From DAOUET01 sp034430155 (GTDB taxonomy: Bacteria > Chloroflexota > Anaerolineae > Anaerolineales > UBA4823): DNA of 53,720 bases. The position numbers were made by a program, and so were the translations under genes. The stretch lies in contig DAOUET010000026.1 of assembly GCA_034430155.1 (NCBI GenBank), forward strand, positions 1 through 53,720, given 5' to 3'. A model generated the notes under the pieces. The model ran no database searches. It saw nothing but the letters and a program-made list of their open reading frames with translations, and was not told where the DNA came from. Each line of letters starts with the position of its first letter. Within the stretch, counting starts at the first letter, position 1. Positions 7,670-15,772 of the stretch are shown one piece after another.

Positions 7670-8734
7670 ATGAGTAGAAACAACCTAAATGAATATAACG
7701 ATTTGTTAGACGGTTTTGAGGATTTGGAAGGGCGAGGAAATCTGCCCAGGATAAAAAACGGGCTTCCCGAGCGACCACGACGGCAGCGCTTAGCTGCTCC
7801 TCAGCCTAAAACCAAGCGCTCGCAAGCAGAGATCATCTCCGAGCTGGCCGACGAGGCTGCCGGGGAAATGGGTTTTGAATTCAGTTACAACGCTTCCCGC
7901 CACGAGCGCCAGTGGATCATCGATTCGCTGAGTGGCTTTTACCAGAGCCGCTGGTTTGACGATATCCTGCGCTTGCTGAAAGGTGGTAAGGAGGCTTCGG
8001 TGTACCAATGCGCTGCTAAAACCCCGAGGAAGCGCAATTACATCGCTGCCAAAGTTTACCGTCCCAGGCGGTTCCGCAACTTGAAGGACGATTTCCTGTA
8101 TCGTGAAGGCCGCGAGCGATTGGACGCGGATGGCAACGCCATCATCGACGATCGTATGGAGCATGCCATGAACAAGCGAACGGAATACGGCCGGCAGCTG
8201 CTGCACACCTCCTGGATCGAGCACGAATACAAGACCATGCAAATTCTGCACAAAGCCGGGGCGGATATCCCAACCCCCTATACGCGCGGGGATAATGCTA
8301 TCCTGATGGAGTATATCGGCGGAGCAGATACCCCCGCTCCCACCTTGATCGAAATCGAATTGAGCACAACCGAGGCAGGCAAACTGTTCAAACGCATCTT
8401 GCACAACGTCGAGATCATGCTGGCGAACAAGCGTGTGCACGGTGACTTGTCGGCTTACAACGTATTATATTGGCAAGGTGAGATCAACCTGATCGATTTC
8501 CCCCAGGCTATCGACCCCCGGCAGAACCGCAACGCTTTGCTGATCTTTGAACGCGATATCACCCGCATCTGCGAGTACTTCGCACGTCAGGGAGTTCAAT
8601 CCGACCCACGCCAGCTGGCGCGCAAACTATGGAAGGCTCATGGCTACCGGGTCAGAGAGCAGGTGCACCCGCGTTGGTTGGACGAACAAGATGAGAACGA
8701 TCGGGCTTATTGGAAGAGATCGAAGGATGAATAA
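7670..8734 (+). CDS. RIO1-family atypical protein kinase
   Basis: A 354-residue protein with the full RIO kinase core: a glycine-poor P-loop KGGKEASVY (residues 104-112), the catalytic Lys128 in AAKVYRP, the catalytic loop HGDLSAYN (Asp259, Asn264) and the metal-binding LIDFPQ (Asp276). In RIO1 proteins this replaces the HRD and DFG motifs of ordinary kinases. In archaea and eukaryotes RIO1 acts in small-subunit ribosome maturation; bacterial homologues are poorly studied. The N-terminal ~60 residues are basic and low in structure. The gene has its own promoter and a structured leader with a short ORF and terminator, so its expression may respond to translation state. Confidence 0.9.
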   Translation: MSRNNLNEYNDLLDGFEDLEGRGNLPRIKNGLPERPRRQRLAAPQPKTKRSQAEIISELADEAAGEMGFEFSYNASRHERQWIIDSLSGFYQSRWFDDILRLLKGGKEASVYQCAAKTPRKRNYIAAKVYRPRRFRNLKDDFLYREGRERLDADGNAIIDDRMEHAMNKRTEYGRQLLHTSWIEHEYKTMQILHKAGADIPTPYTRGDNAILMEYIGGADTPAPTLIEIELSTTEAGKLFKRILHNVEIMLANKRVHGDLSAYNVLYWQGEINLIDFPQAIDPRQNRNALLIFERDITRICEYFARQGVQSDPRQLARKLWKAHGYRVREQVHPRWLDEQDENDRAYWKRSKDE

Positions 8735-8824
8735 GACCAGACGCAATGGAGGTTACCCCTGCTACCCCCATTGCCTGGGATTTCAGATATAAAGGAGACG
8801 GGGGCACCATGAGGTTCTGAAAGG

Positions 8825-8846
8825 CTCGCCCAGCGGGATGGGCGAG
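8825..8846 (+). other. Intergenic hairpin
   Basis: CTCGCCC (8825-8831) pairs with GGGCGAG (8840-8846) between the kinase and the LiaF-like gene. There is no T-run after it, so it may be an mRNA-end or processing structure and not a standard intrinsic terminator. Confidence 0.4.
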
Positions 8847-8958
8847 TGGTCGAGCAGCCTACATAGAAAATGTGATCAGATATAAAAGATGAAGTAAAAT
8901 CTGGATAGCAATGGCTTGGCTTGTTGGTCATTCTAACAATCTCTTGAGGAGGGCACCC

Positions 8959-9492
8959 ATGCGAGTAAGCGGGCAATTAATCTTTGGCTTTTTGATCTTG
9001 TTTGTAGGGTCATTACTGTTGTTGGGCAACGTTTTCGATGTGAACCTGGGAGCGATCTGCTGGCCATCGGTGTTGATCCTAATCGGGATTTGGATGCTAG
9101 CACGGCCGAGAATGACAGCTCCAGGTGCGGGTCTTAAGATACTACCTATCGGGGACATCCGGCGCTCGGGGGATTGGCAGTTGGCCAACGAAGATATCCT
9201 GACCTTTATCGGGGATGTACGTCTGGATATGTCGACCGCAAAGATACCTGAGGGCGAAACCCGCCTCGGGGTTTACGGGTTCATCGGCGAAATTGCCGTG
9301 ACTCTACCCGAGCAGGTGGGCGTATCGGTTTCATCGATGGGCTTCGTCTCGACCACCAGATTATGGACGGGTAAGCGCGAATCCTTCCTAGTGCCCATCA
9401 ATCAGGTCAGTGAAGGTTATGCTGAAGCGCAAAGTAAAGTACGTATCGAGACATATTGCTTCATCGCAGAGCTAAAAGTGGAACGCGTCTAG
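8959..9492 (+). CDS. LiaF-like (cell-wall-active antibiotics response) membrane protein
   Basis: A 177-residue protein with two N-terminal membrane helices (residues ~6-24 and ~30-48) separated by a short loop, then a soluble C-terminal domain (~65-177) of short glycine-rich beta-strands such as FIGDVRLDM and YGFIGEIAVTLP. This is the layout of LiaF/YvqF (DUF2154) proteins, which in Bacillus restrain the LiaRS envelope-stress system. No two-component genes are adjacent, so a role in Lia-type signalling is not shown here. The frame is open 48 nt upstream, but ATG 8959 follows GAGGAGGG at ideal spacing and is chosen. Confidence 0.75.
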   Translation: MRVSGQLIFGFLILFVGSLLLLGNVFDVNLGAICWPSVLILIGIWMLARPRMTAPGAGLKILPIGDIRRSGDWQLANEDILTFIGDVRLDMSTAKIPEGETRLGVYGFIGEIAVTLPEQVGVSVSSMGFVSTTRLWTGKRESFLVPINQVSEGYAEAQSKVRIETYCFIAELKVERV

Positions 9493-9519
9493 GCATACTA
9501 CAAGGTAGAGAGGTTGATC

Positions 9520-9879
9520 GTGCAAAAAATAAATTTGATGGAGAAATTCAATCTATTTGACCAATACTGGACACCGAAAATCGTCGGTGAATTGAACGAT
9601 CAATGGGTAAAGCTGGCCAAACTAAAGGGGGAGTTCGTATGGCATCACCACCAAGCAGAGGATGAAATGTTTCTGGTGGTGAAAGGCCAGCTGAGAATGC
9701 AGCTGCGCGACCGGGAAATCAACCTGCAAGCTGGTGAATTCCTGATTGTGCCGCGCGGCGTCGAGCACAAACCAGTAGCAGATCAAGAAGTGCATGTGTT
9801 GTTGTTCGAACCCAAGACCACGGTCAACACTGGGGACCTGCGGGACGAACACACTTTGGAAGAATCAGAATGGATATAA
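9520..9879 (+). CDS. Single-domain cupin protein
   Basis: A 119-residue cupin. Motif 1 is HHHQAEDEMFLVVKG (residues ~38-52), with the His-x-His and Glu metal ligands, and motif 2 is PRGVEHKPVA (~76-85), with the last His ligand. It should be a small metal-binding beta-barrel; the substrate is not predictable. GTG 9520 is preferred over the upstream TTG 9514 because GAGAGG (9508-9513) then has 6-nt spacing. It lies 27 nt after the LiaF-like gene and may share its transcript. Confidence 0.8.
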   Translation: MQKINLMEKFNLFDQYWTPKIVGELNDQWVKLAKLKGEFVWHHHQAEDEMFLVVKGQLRMQLRDREINLQAGEFLIVPRGVEHKPVADQEVHVLLFEPKTTVNTGDLRDEHTLEESEWI

Positions 9880-10013
9880 CCAGCCTTTGAGAACACCCAC
9901 GACACAGCCTAATCTGCTTGATGCTTCATAATTCACAGGATAATTCAAGTATCAGAGGTAACCCCAAGGAAACTTTCCTTGGCGATCGAAAGATATACAA
10001 CGGGAGCGAGGTT

Positions 10014-10778
10014 ATGCTCATTGCCATAACCAGAGAAGTCAGTGAAAGCATCCAAGATTGCCAGTTGGCCCATTTGCCCCGGGCGACGATCAATCTCAGG
10101 CGAGCTCAGGAACAACACCGCCAATACGAAAACTACCTGGCTGAGCTGGGCTGTGAAATCCAGCGCTTACCAGGGGAGCCTGAGTTGCCAGATGCAGTCT
10201 TCGTTGAAGATGCCGCCCTAGTGGTAGACGAGCTGGGGGTCATCACCCGACCAGGAGCTTCATCGCGCCGGGCTGAAACCCTCTCTGTCGCCAAAGCGTT
10301 GGATAACTACCGAGAATTATGCTATATCAATCCGCCGGGAACCCTGGATGGGGGTGACTTGTTACTTGTTGGCAAAGTATTATATGCGGGCCTCTCGAGC
10401 CGCAGCAACGTAGCGGGTATCGAGCAATTGCAGTCATACTTAACCCCCCACGGCTATTCGATTGAAACTGTGAAAATAAGTGATTGCATACATTTAAAAT
10501 CGGCTGTGAGCCAAGTGGCCGAGGAAGTCTTGCTAATTAACCGTTGCTGGGTTGATCCCGGTGCCTTCGAGCATTTGGAACTTATCGAGGTAGATCCTTC
10601 GGAACCATTTGGCGCCAACGCCTTGCTGGTAAACCATCGTGTTTTGTACCCACTGGCATATCAAAAGACACTCAACCGGTTGGAAAAACATGGTCTCGAA
10701 GTTGAAACGGTAGATGTTTCGGAATTGGCTAAAGCGGAGGGTGGGGTGACCTGTTGCAGTCTGATCTTCCGGGGCTAA
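10014..10778 (+). CDS. Dimethylarginine dimethylaminohydrolase / amidinotransferase-family hydrolase
   Basis: A 254-residue enzyme of the guanidino-group-modifying superfamily. It shows DAVFVEDAALV (residues ~62-72, substrate-binding Glu/Asp), the GTLDGGDLLLVG block (~110-121), catalytic His in CIHLKSAVSQ (~163) and the catalytic Cys in EGGVTCCSLIF near the C-terminus. DDAH hydrolyses N-methylated arginines to citrulline and methylamines, and close relatives act on arginine or on N-succinylarginine, so the substrate is uncertain. The frame is open 96 nt further up, but ATG 10014 follows GGGAGCGAGG and matches where the family normally begins (MLIAITREVS). Confidence 0.85.
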   Translation: MLIAITREVSESIQDCQLAHLPRATINLRRAQEQHRQYENYLAELGCEIQRLPGEPELPDAVFVEDAALVVDELGVITRPGASSRRAETLSVAKALDNYRELCYINPPGTLDGGDLLLVGKVLYAGLSSRSNVAGIEQLQSYLTPHGYSIETVKISDCIHLKSAVSQVAEEVLLINRCWVDPGAFEHLELIEVDPSEPFGANALLVNHRVLYPLAYQKTLNRLEKHGLEVETVDVSELAKAEGGVTCCSLIFRG

Positions 10779-11409
10779 AGGTACTGTTTCCATAAGGCCA
10801 GGGGGAGCCGTCCACGTGTGAACTGAAGCAGTGACCGGTTCAAAGCGCGGTAATAATGGAAAAATCGCCTGATTCCGGTCAGGCGAGACTTCTCAGCTGA
10901 TATGGATAGTATGTATTGGAAGATCAAAGCTCAGAGGTCATACCGATAGGGGATTCCTGCAGATGAGGCCAAAAGCAGCCGGCAGGCGGTTTTTGGAGAG
11001 GCTTGGGTCGAAGGAAATGCGTCATTTACCCCCCAAGAAAGCTTTAGCAGTCCTGCCATTGTTTGCTATAATAAATGTAAGTTCTGCATATTGATTATTC
11101 CCGTCAGGAAAGGAAGAAAAGTACCAGCATTAGTGACATTAAGAGTACAAATTACCAGCACATCCCAACGCTTTCTGACAATTCGGTGGTTAACCCGAAC
11201 CGAGATCAGAATATGCTCTGCATGACTTGCGGAGGGCATCGTGAACAAAACTGCTGGCGGTCGTCTGGGTTCGAACACCGGGACCTGGACAGCATGATGG
11301 CTAAACACACAAGCCGCTGACTCTTCGTCGGTGGTTTGTCTTTTCTCCCTACCTGCATCGATAAGTGCAGGAGCACATCTGTAAAGATTTGTGATTGAGC
11401 AGGTGAAAA
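10779..11409. other. Intergenic gap with hairpins and a weak promoter
   Basis: No supported gene is seen. CGCCTGA (10866-10872) pairs with TCAGGCG (10879-10885), possibly ending the DDAH transcript, but without a T-run. TATAAT at 11067-11072 has only a weak -35 (TTAGCA, 11044-11049). CCTGCA/TGCAGG form a small hairpin around 11350-11375, just before the next gene. Minus-strand frames here have no recognisable content. Confidence 0.4.
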
Positions 11410-12072
11410 ATGCGGCGTACGCTTGGAAACATAGTCGGATTTGTGCTGACTTGGGTAGTGTGGCTGTGGCTGGCAACCCAGGCGCTTTCGCCCACGATTT
11501 ATCTCGTCATCGCGGTTGGCGGAGCCTTGGCCGCGATCCCGCTCGTGCTCCTGGGGCGTTGGTTGCTCGAATATGAGCCCACCGTACTGCGCGCCGAAAG
11601 GGTAACTGCCTGGGTTCATTATGCCCTGGCGATCTTGTTAGGCTCAGCGATCTTGACCGCAACCCGTTTGGGGATGGATTCGCCAACCTGGCCTATATCG
11701 CTTCCACCCTGGGTGGGCCTTTTTCTAATGTCAATCAGCGCGCTGGGATTGCTGCTGGTGATCTTCACCTTAGTGCTAAAAGGGTTGGGCGCCCCCTTTG
11801 CAATCGCCTTGACGCGAGTGGTGGTCACGGATTGGATTTATGCCTGGACGCGCAACCCCATGGTAATCAGCGCTCTGGCGTTCCTGGTAGGCCTGGGATT
11901 ATGGTTGCAGTCCGGGCTGTTCCTGGTGTGGATCTTAGCAGTAGTGAGTCCGGTTATGTTGGTCTTCCTGACAATTTATGAAGAACGTGAGCTGGAAATC
12001 CGTTTCGGTGATAATTACAAGAGTTATAAAGCCAGTACGCCGCGGTTCTTACCGCGAAGACCGCTCAAATAG
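11410..12072 (+). CDS. ICMT-like integral membrane methyltransferase
   Basis: A 220-residue polytopic protein with five or so membrane helices. The C-terminal third holds the ICMT-type core: VVTDWIYAWTRNPMVIS (residues ~137-153) in place of the more usual GPYRYVRHP, and the closing EERELEIRFGDNYKSYKASTPRFLP (~195-216), a pattern conserved in isoprenylcysteine methyltransferase-family proteins and the NnrU/mpr relatives. The reaction is presumably SAM-dependent methylation in the membrane; the substrate is unknown. It shares little sequence with the ICMT-like gene at 3204. The universal stress gene follows after 46 nt. Confidence 0.75.
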   Translation: MRRTLGNIVGFVLTWVVWLWLATQALSPTIYLVIAVGGALAAIPLVLLGRWLLEYEPTVLRAERVTAWVHYALAILLGSAILTATRLGMDSPTWPISLPPWVGLFLMSISALGLLLVIFTLVLKGLGAPFAIALTRVVVTDWIYAWTRNPMVISALAFLVGLGLWLQSGLFLVWILAVVSPVMLVFLTIYEERELEIRFGDNYKSYKASTPRFLPRRPLK

Positions 12073-12118
12073 AATCGATCAAAGCAACCATCCTTTTTCG
12101 TAACTTCGTGGGAGGTGG

Positions 12119-13057
12119 ATGATGATGACACCCTACACTCAAAAGCCCAGAAATATTTTGCTGACCGTGGATGGATCAACCCATGCGCAGGCAGCTGCGC
12201 ATCTGCTGCGGGATTTACCGTTAACCAAAGGTTCCCTGATCACAGCCATGGCAGTGCTTTTGCCGCGCAATGCCTCTGATCACGCTACCATAGAAGCTAT
12301 ATTGGAACAAACCAAAACTATTTTAGAAAGAAAGCATGTAGAGGTAGAAACCACACTGGTGGCTGGCTACCCAACTGCCACCATCCACGAATACGCAGAA
12401 AAGCACAACCTTGACCTGATCGTATTAGGCGCTCAAGGGTTGCGCGCAACATTGGGAATTTTACTGGGAGGCGTAGCCCAGCAGATGCTGGAATATGCCA
12501 GCTGTCCGGTCCTGATCGTAAGAGCGCCCTATAACGGCTTAAGGCGGGTGCTCCTGGTGACCGATGGATCGATATATAGCCAGCTGGCAACCGAGTACCT
12601 GGCAGAATTTACGCTGCCAGCGGACACCAAAGTAGAAGTGATGCACGTGCTTCCCCCGCTACCAGATCCGAATTTGATCGCTAAATCCTGGCCGGCTGGA
12701 TCGGAAATGATGCCGGTTATCCCTATCGGTGAGATGAAGGAAGCCAGTGATGACCAGATCGAAGAGGAAGAGGAGTTTGGAGAAGCCCTCTTGGAGGAAG
12801 CCCGGCAAAAGATAATGCTTCCGGCAAGCGATACGGGTTCTACCAGCCCCTGGCAGGAAAACGTTGGCACAGTGTTGCGATGGGGCGATGCCGCCAGCGA
12901 GATCATCCAATTCATTAAGGAAAATGGCATAGACTTGGTGGTGACGGGCTCACGTGGTTTGAGCCAGTTGCAAGGTATGCTGCTGGGCAGCGTCTCTCGC
13001 AAACTGGTGCACTATGCCGGATGCAGCGTGTTGGTAGTTAAAGGCATCCCAGGGTAA
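12119..13057 (+). CDS. Tandem universal stress protein (two UspA domains)
   Basis: A 312-residue protein with two Usp domains. Domain 1 (residues ~8-140) ends with GAQGLRATLGILLGGVAQ and domain 2 (~142-311) with GSRGLSQLQGMLLGSVSRK. Both carry the G-2x-G-9x-G-(S/G) ATP-binding pattern; the second keeps the final Ser of the consensus. The second domain has an acidic insert (~195-225, EEEEEFGEAL). Usp proteins bind ATP and aid survival under stress or growth arrest. Three in-frame ATGs open the gene after GGGAGG; the first is used. It is probably cytoplasmic. Confidence 0.9.
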   Translation: MMMTPYTQKPRNILLTVDGSTHAQAAAHLLRDLPLTKGSLITAMAVLLPRNASDHATIEAILEQTKTILERKHVEVETTLVAGYPTATIHEYAEKHNLDLIVLGAQGLRATLGILLGGVAQQMLEYASCPVLIVRAPYNGLRRVLLVTDGSIYSQLATEYLAEFTLPADTKVEVMHVLPPLPDPNLIAKSWPAGSEMMPVIPIGEMKEASDDQIEEEEEFGEALLEEARQKIMLPASDTGSTSPWQENVGTVLRWGDAASEIIQFIKENGIDLVVTGSRGLSQLQGMLLGSVSRKLVHYAGCSVLVVKGIPG

Positions 13058-13202
13058 GCGCTTATTGGCCAACCAGCTGAGTGCAGGTCAAAATTTACTC
13101 ATGCAGGCAGAATGAGGGTTGAAAGTTAAAGATTTTAGATTGTTAAGTTCAGATCAAGTTAGACCGACCTTAAAGGGTAGAAAGTCACCCAAGGAGGAAC
13201 CT

Positions 13203-13415
13203 ATGGCTCGCTATCAAAACACAGTTTGGTGCGATGGATGCGGGATCGAGATCACCTGGGGAGCTCTGGTCGTTGGCAAACACCACTACTGCTGCGAAGA
13301 TTGCTATGGCGGCGTGGCGTGTAAATGCGCTGAACATTTCAATCTGTACGAGGAGCTGTACACAACCCAGGCTCAGCCCGGTTTTGTAGTTTGGGATAGA
13401 AATATTCTGGTTTAG
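13203..13415 (+). CDS. Small cysteine-rich (zinc-ribbon-like) protein
   Basis: A 70-residue protein with paired cysteines: CDGC (residues ~10-13), CCEDC (~29-33) and CKC (~40-42), with His27 and His45 nearby. The spacing suggests one or two small metal-binding knuckles. ATG 13203 is chosen because AAGGAGGA lies just upstream; the open frame before it has no SD. The function is unknown, and proteins of this size often act as regulators or accessory factors. The next gene is convergent and ends 24 nt away, and no hairpin separates them. Confidence 0.65.
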   Translation: MARYQNTVWCDGCGIEITWGALVVGKHHYCCEDCYGGVACKCAEHFNLYEELYTTQAQPGFVVWDRNILV

Positions 13416-13439
13416 TTAGCAAGTAAAGGCTGCCGGTTT

Positions 13440-14261
13440 TCAATTCAATCGAGCTAGCTGGTCGGCTACCGAGTTCAAATGCCTGCGGACCAACTCGATA
13501 TCGGTTGCTTCCGGCGCTCGCAACAGATATTGCTCCAGATAATACATAGTCTGGCGCAGCCAGCCTTTCTGGTGGTGCATCAGACCAAGATCGCGTAAAT
13601 GGTCTGGCAGTTCGGGTTGCACCATCCGCAGATATTCCACTACAGAGATGGCTAAATCCCACCGTTCTCTCGCCACATAAACATTTCTTAAATTATTGAG
13701 CATACGCGCCAGAATATCTTGCGGAGTGGCCGGTTGCAGCCATTCCCTTTGAAGAGGGCCATCATAACCGCTGGTAAGCCTGACCAGCTGCAAGCAATCC
13801 GACTGGGATAGACGGACACCGCCATTAAAAGGATCCAGATAGATCGTTCCGGAACTATTCGGGACCGATACAATAAAGTGGCCTGGCAGACCCACGCCAC
13901 TGGCCGGCAGGTCCAGCCTGCGAGCTACCGCCACATAGATTACCGACAAGCTGATGGGGATACCCAGCCTGCGGTCGAGCACTTCGTTTAGATAGCTATT
14001 GCGGGGATCTGAAAACGCCAGGGTATTGCCACGAAATTCCATCTTCTTGAAGAGGAACTCGGCTAATGCTTTGGAGCGATTGGCAACCGGGAATTCCCCG
14101 GTCACTACCAGACGGGCTGATTCAGCCAGCCAGTCGATCCGAGCCATATAGGCTTTCACATCCAGATCGGGGTAGGCAATGGATTGCGCAAAGCGGAAGG
14201 CTGCCCGGGTAACGTCCACAGGGAAATGATCTAATTCCTGGCGAAAGGTTCTCTCAACCAT
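13440..14261 (-). CDS. SirB1/transglutaminase-like protein with C-terminal TPR region
   Basis: A 273-residue protein. The N-terminal and middle part carries the SirB1-type transglutaminase-like fold: RRLGIPISLSVIYVAVARRL (residues ~94-113), GVGLPGHFIV (~117-127, with the conserved His) and YLDPFNGG (~135-142, conserved Asp). The usual catalytic Cys position is occupied by Ser/Leu in this block, as in other SirB1 proteins, so protease or transglutaminase activity is doubtful. The C-terminus (~185-265) is helical and TPR-like (LRDLGLMHHQKGWLRQTMYYLEQYL). The function of the family is poorly defined. It is the only minus-strand gene in the first 24 kb. Confidence 0.75.
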   Translation of the reverse strand: MVERTFRQELDHFPVDVTRAAFRFAQSIAYPDLDVKAYMARIDWLAESARLVVTGEFPVANRSKALAEFLFKKMEFRGNTLAFSDPRNSYLNEVLDRRLGIPISLSVIYVAVARRLDLPASGVGLPGHFIVSVPNSSGTIYLDPFNGGVRLSQSDCLQLVRLTSGYDGPLQREWLQPATPQDILARMLNNLRNVYVARERWDLAISVVEYLRMVQPELPDHLRDLGLMHHQKGWLRQTMYYLEQYLLRAPEATDIELVRRHLNSVADQLARLN

Positions 14262-14411
14262 ATATCGTCACAACATCCGTTTACCCAAAAAGAAGAACAG
14301 CAGGCAAATATCAGGTTTCATTTTTGCCAAGGACAACCGACAACGTATTTATGGTAACATGATTCCGATCCTCTGGTATGCTTGCCTATCATAATCATTA
14401 AGGAGTATCCT

Positions 14412-14768
14412 ATGAGAAAACAATACTCGCTGGTGCTGGTTTCAGTCCCATCTAAGGCGGCTGGTGAGGAAATAGCTGACCTATTAATCCACAAACAGCT
14501 GGCAGCCTGCGTCAACATCCTGCCTACCATCAATTCGGTCTATACCTGGCAGGGAGAAACCAAGCACGAGCAGGAAGCGCTTCTGGTGATTAAGACTAGA
14601 ATGGACCTGTTTGACGAGCAAGTACTACCCGCTATCCGGGCAGCGCACCCTTACGAAGTTCCAGAAATCCTGGCCTTGCCGATCAAGACCGGTTCAAAAG
14701 ATTACCTGGATTGGATGGACAGTGTGATGGTGCCGCCAAATTTGGGAAATAAGTTGAGGAATCTTTAG
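14412..14768 (+). CDS. cutA: CutA1 divalent-cation tolerance protein
   Basis: A 118-residue protein with the complete CutA signature: an early VSVPSKAAGEEIADLLIHKQLAACVNI segment split over residues ~10-36, the YTWQGE motif (~44-49) and YEVPEILALPI (~82-92). CutA1 forms a very stable trimer related in fold to PII proteins, and the E. coli gene was linked to copper tolerance, but its molecular role is not settled. ATG 14412 follows AAGGAG at good spacing; the ATG 30 nt upstream lacks an SD. Confidence 0.9.
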   Translation: MRKQYSLVLVSVPSKAAGEEIADLLIHKQLAACVNILPTINSVYTWQGETKHEQEALLVIKTRMDLFDEQVLPAIRAAHPYEVPEILALPIKTGSKDYLDWMDSVMVPPNLGNKLRNL

Positions 14769-14941
14769 GTATCCTGAGAAAACGAGGAGTTCAAGCTAAG
14801 AGTTTTGTGATTGATACTCACCAGTTCGACTATGCGAAAGAGTGATCCCCGTTCAATCCCTGGGATCTGGTGAGATTCTGGATCCGCTGGAATATCGTAT
14901 ATAATCACCCAGGATATGGTACCCGCTTATAAGGAGGTAGA

Positions 14942-15667
14942 TTGAAAGATATGGAGGATTTTTCCAATAAAGTAGTGATTGTAACCGGCGCAACCGGTAA
15001 TTTAGGTAGCGTGTTGGCGCGCCGCTTTCAAGAAGCTGGAGCCTGCCTAGTGTTGGTTGATCGCGGCGACGATTTGCTTTTTGAGGTATTCGCTGACCTG
15101 GTTGGTTCTGACGAACATTACCTGGCAAATTGTGCCGATTTGACCGAAGCTAAAGCGGTGCAAGAATTGGTAAAGAGCACCATGGAGCGCTTTGGGCGAA
15201 TCGATGTGCTGGTACATACGGTGGGCGGTTACCAGGCCGGCTCTGCGCTTCACGAGACTTCTCTGGACACTTGGGACTTCATGATCAACTTGAACGCCCG
15301 CTCAGTATTTATCACCTGCCGGGCGGTCATCCCCCACATGCTGAAGCAAGGTTCAGGGAAGATCATCTGCATCGCCGCTCGTCCAGGGTTGCAAGGGACT
15401 GCAAAGGCGGGAGCATATGCCGCCTCCAAAAGCGCAGTCATCCGCCTGATCGAAAGCATGGCAGCTGAATTGAAAGACAAAGGTATCAACGCCAACTGCA
15501 TCATCCCCGGCACCATCGACACGCCTCAAAACCGGGAAGCCAGCCCGCAGGCGGATTATAGCCGCTGGGTGCAGCCCGAATCACTGGCCGAGGTGATCAT
15601 GTTCCTGGCTTCCGATGCCGCCAGGGACATTAACGGTGCGGCTATCCCGGTGTATGGGGGCAGCTGA
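14942..15667 (+). CDS. Short-chain dehydrogenase/reductase-like protein lacking the catalytic Ser
   Basis: A 241-residue Rossmann-fold SDR. The cofactor motif is TGATGNLG (residues ~15-22), HTVGG (~92-96) replaces the NNAG motif, and the active-site YAASK gives Tyr159/Lys163. The position 13 residues before Tyr, where the catalytic Ser normally sits (ISS), is Ala146 in CIAARPG, so the classical Ser-Tyr-Lys triad is incomplete. Activity could be altered or the protein could have a non-canonical substrate. The start is TTG 14942 after AAGGAGG (4-nt spacing) or ATG 14951 (13 nt); neither is clearly better. Its transcript may end at the hairpin at 15734. Confidence 0.8.
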   Translation: MKDMEDFSNKVVIVTGATGNLGSVLARRFQEAGACLVLVDRGDDLLFEVFADLVGSDEHYLANCADLTEAKAVQELVKSTMERFGRIDVLVHTVGGYQAGSALHETSLDTWDFMINLNARSVFITCRAVIPHMLKQGSGKIICIAARPGLQGTAKAGAYAASKSAVIRLIESMAAELKDKGINANCIIPGTIDTPQNREASPQADYSRWVQPESLAEVIMFLASDAARDINGAAIPVYGGS

Positions 15668-15681
15668 TAATTAAGCAGTAC

Positions 15682-15710
15682 TTGCCATTCCGCTCATTCT
15701 GTTTTATCAT
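15682..15710 (+). promoter_or_regulatory. Sigma70-like promoter of the PBP gene
   Basis: TTGCCA (15682-15687), exactly 17 nt, and TATCAT (15705-15710). The predicted start near 15717 leaves a leader of only about 55 nt, most of which is the terminator-like hairpin at 15734-15762. Confidence 0.5.
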
Positions 15711-15733
15711 TCTGGCAGATTAATTTACCTGAC

Positions 15734-15762
15734 CCGACCTTCGCGGGAGGTCGGTTTTTTTT
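15734..15762 (+). terminator. Terminator-like hairpin holding the SD of the PBP gene
   Basis: CCGACCT (15734-15740) pairs with AGGTCGG (15748-15754), followed by eight T residues (15755-15762). The 3' arm includes GGGAGG (15745-15750), the best Shine-Dalgarno match for the following gene. The hairpin can act as an intrinsic terminator of the upstream SDR gene, an attenuator of the PBP transcript, and a block on translation start. Confidence 0.7.
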
Positions 15763-15772
15763 GAGAAGCATC

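Noticed and set aside
11255..11290. GGTTCGAA sequence as the T-arm of a tRNA
   Set aside because: No acceptor, D- or anticodon arms can be built around it.
11206..11619. Minus-strand ORFs before and inside the second ICMT-like gene
   Set aside because: They overlap a clear membrane-protein gene and have no domain or SD.
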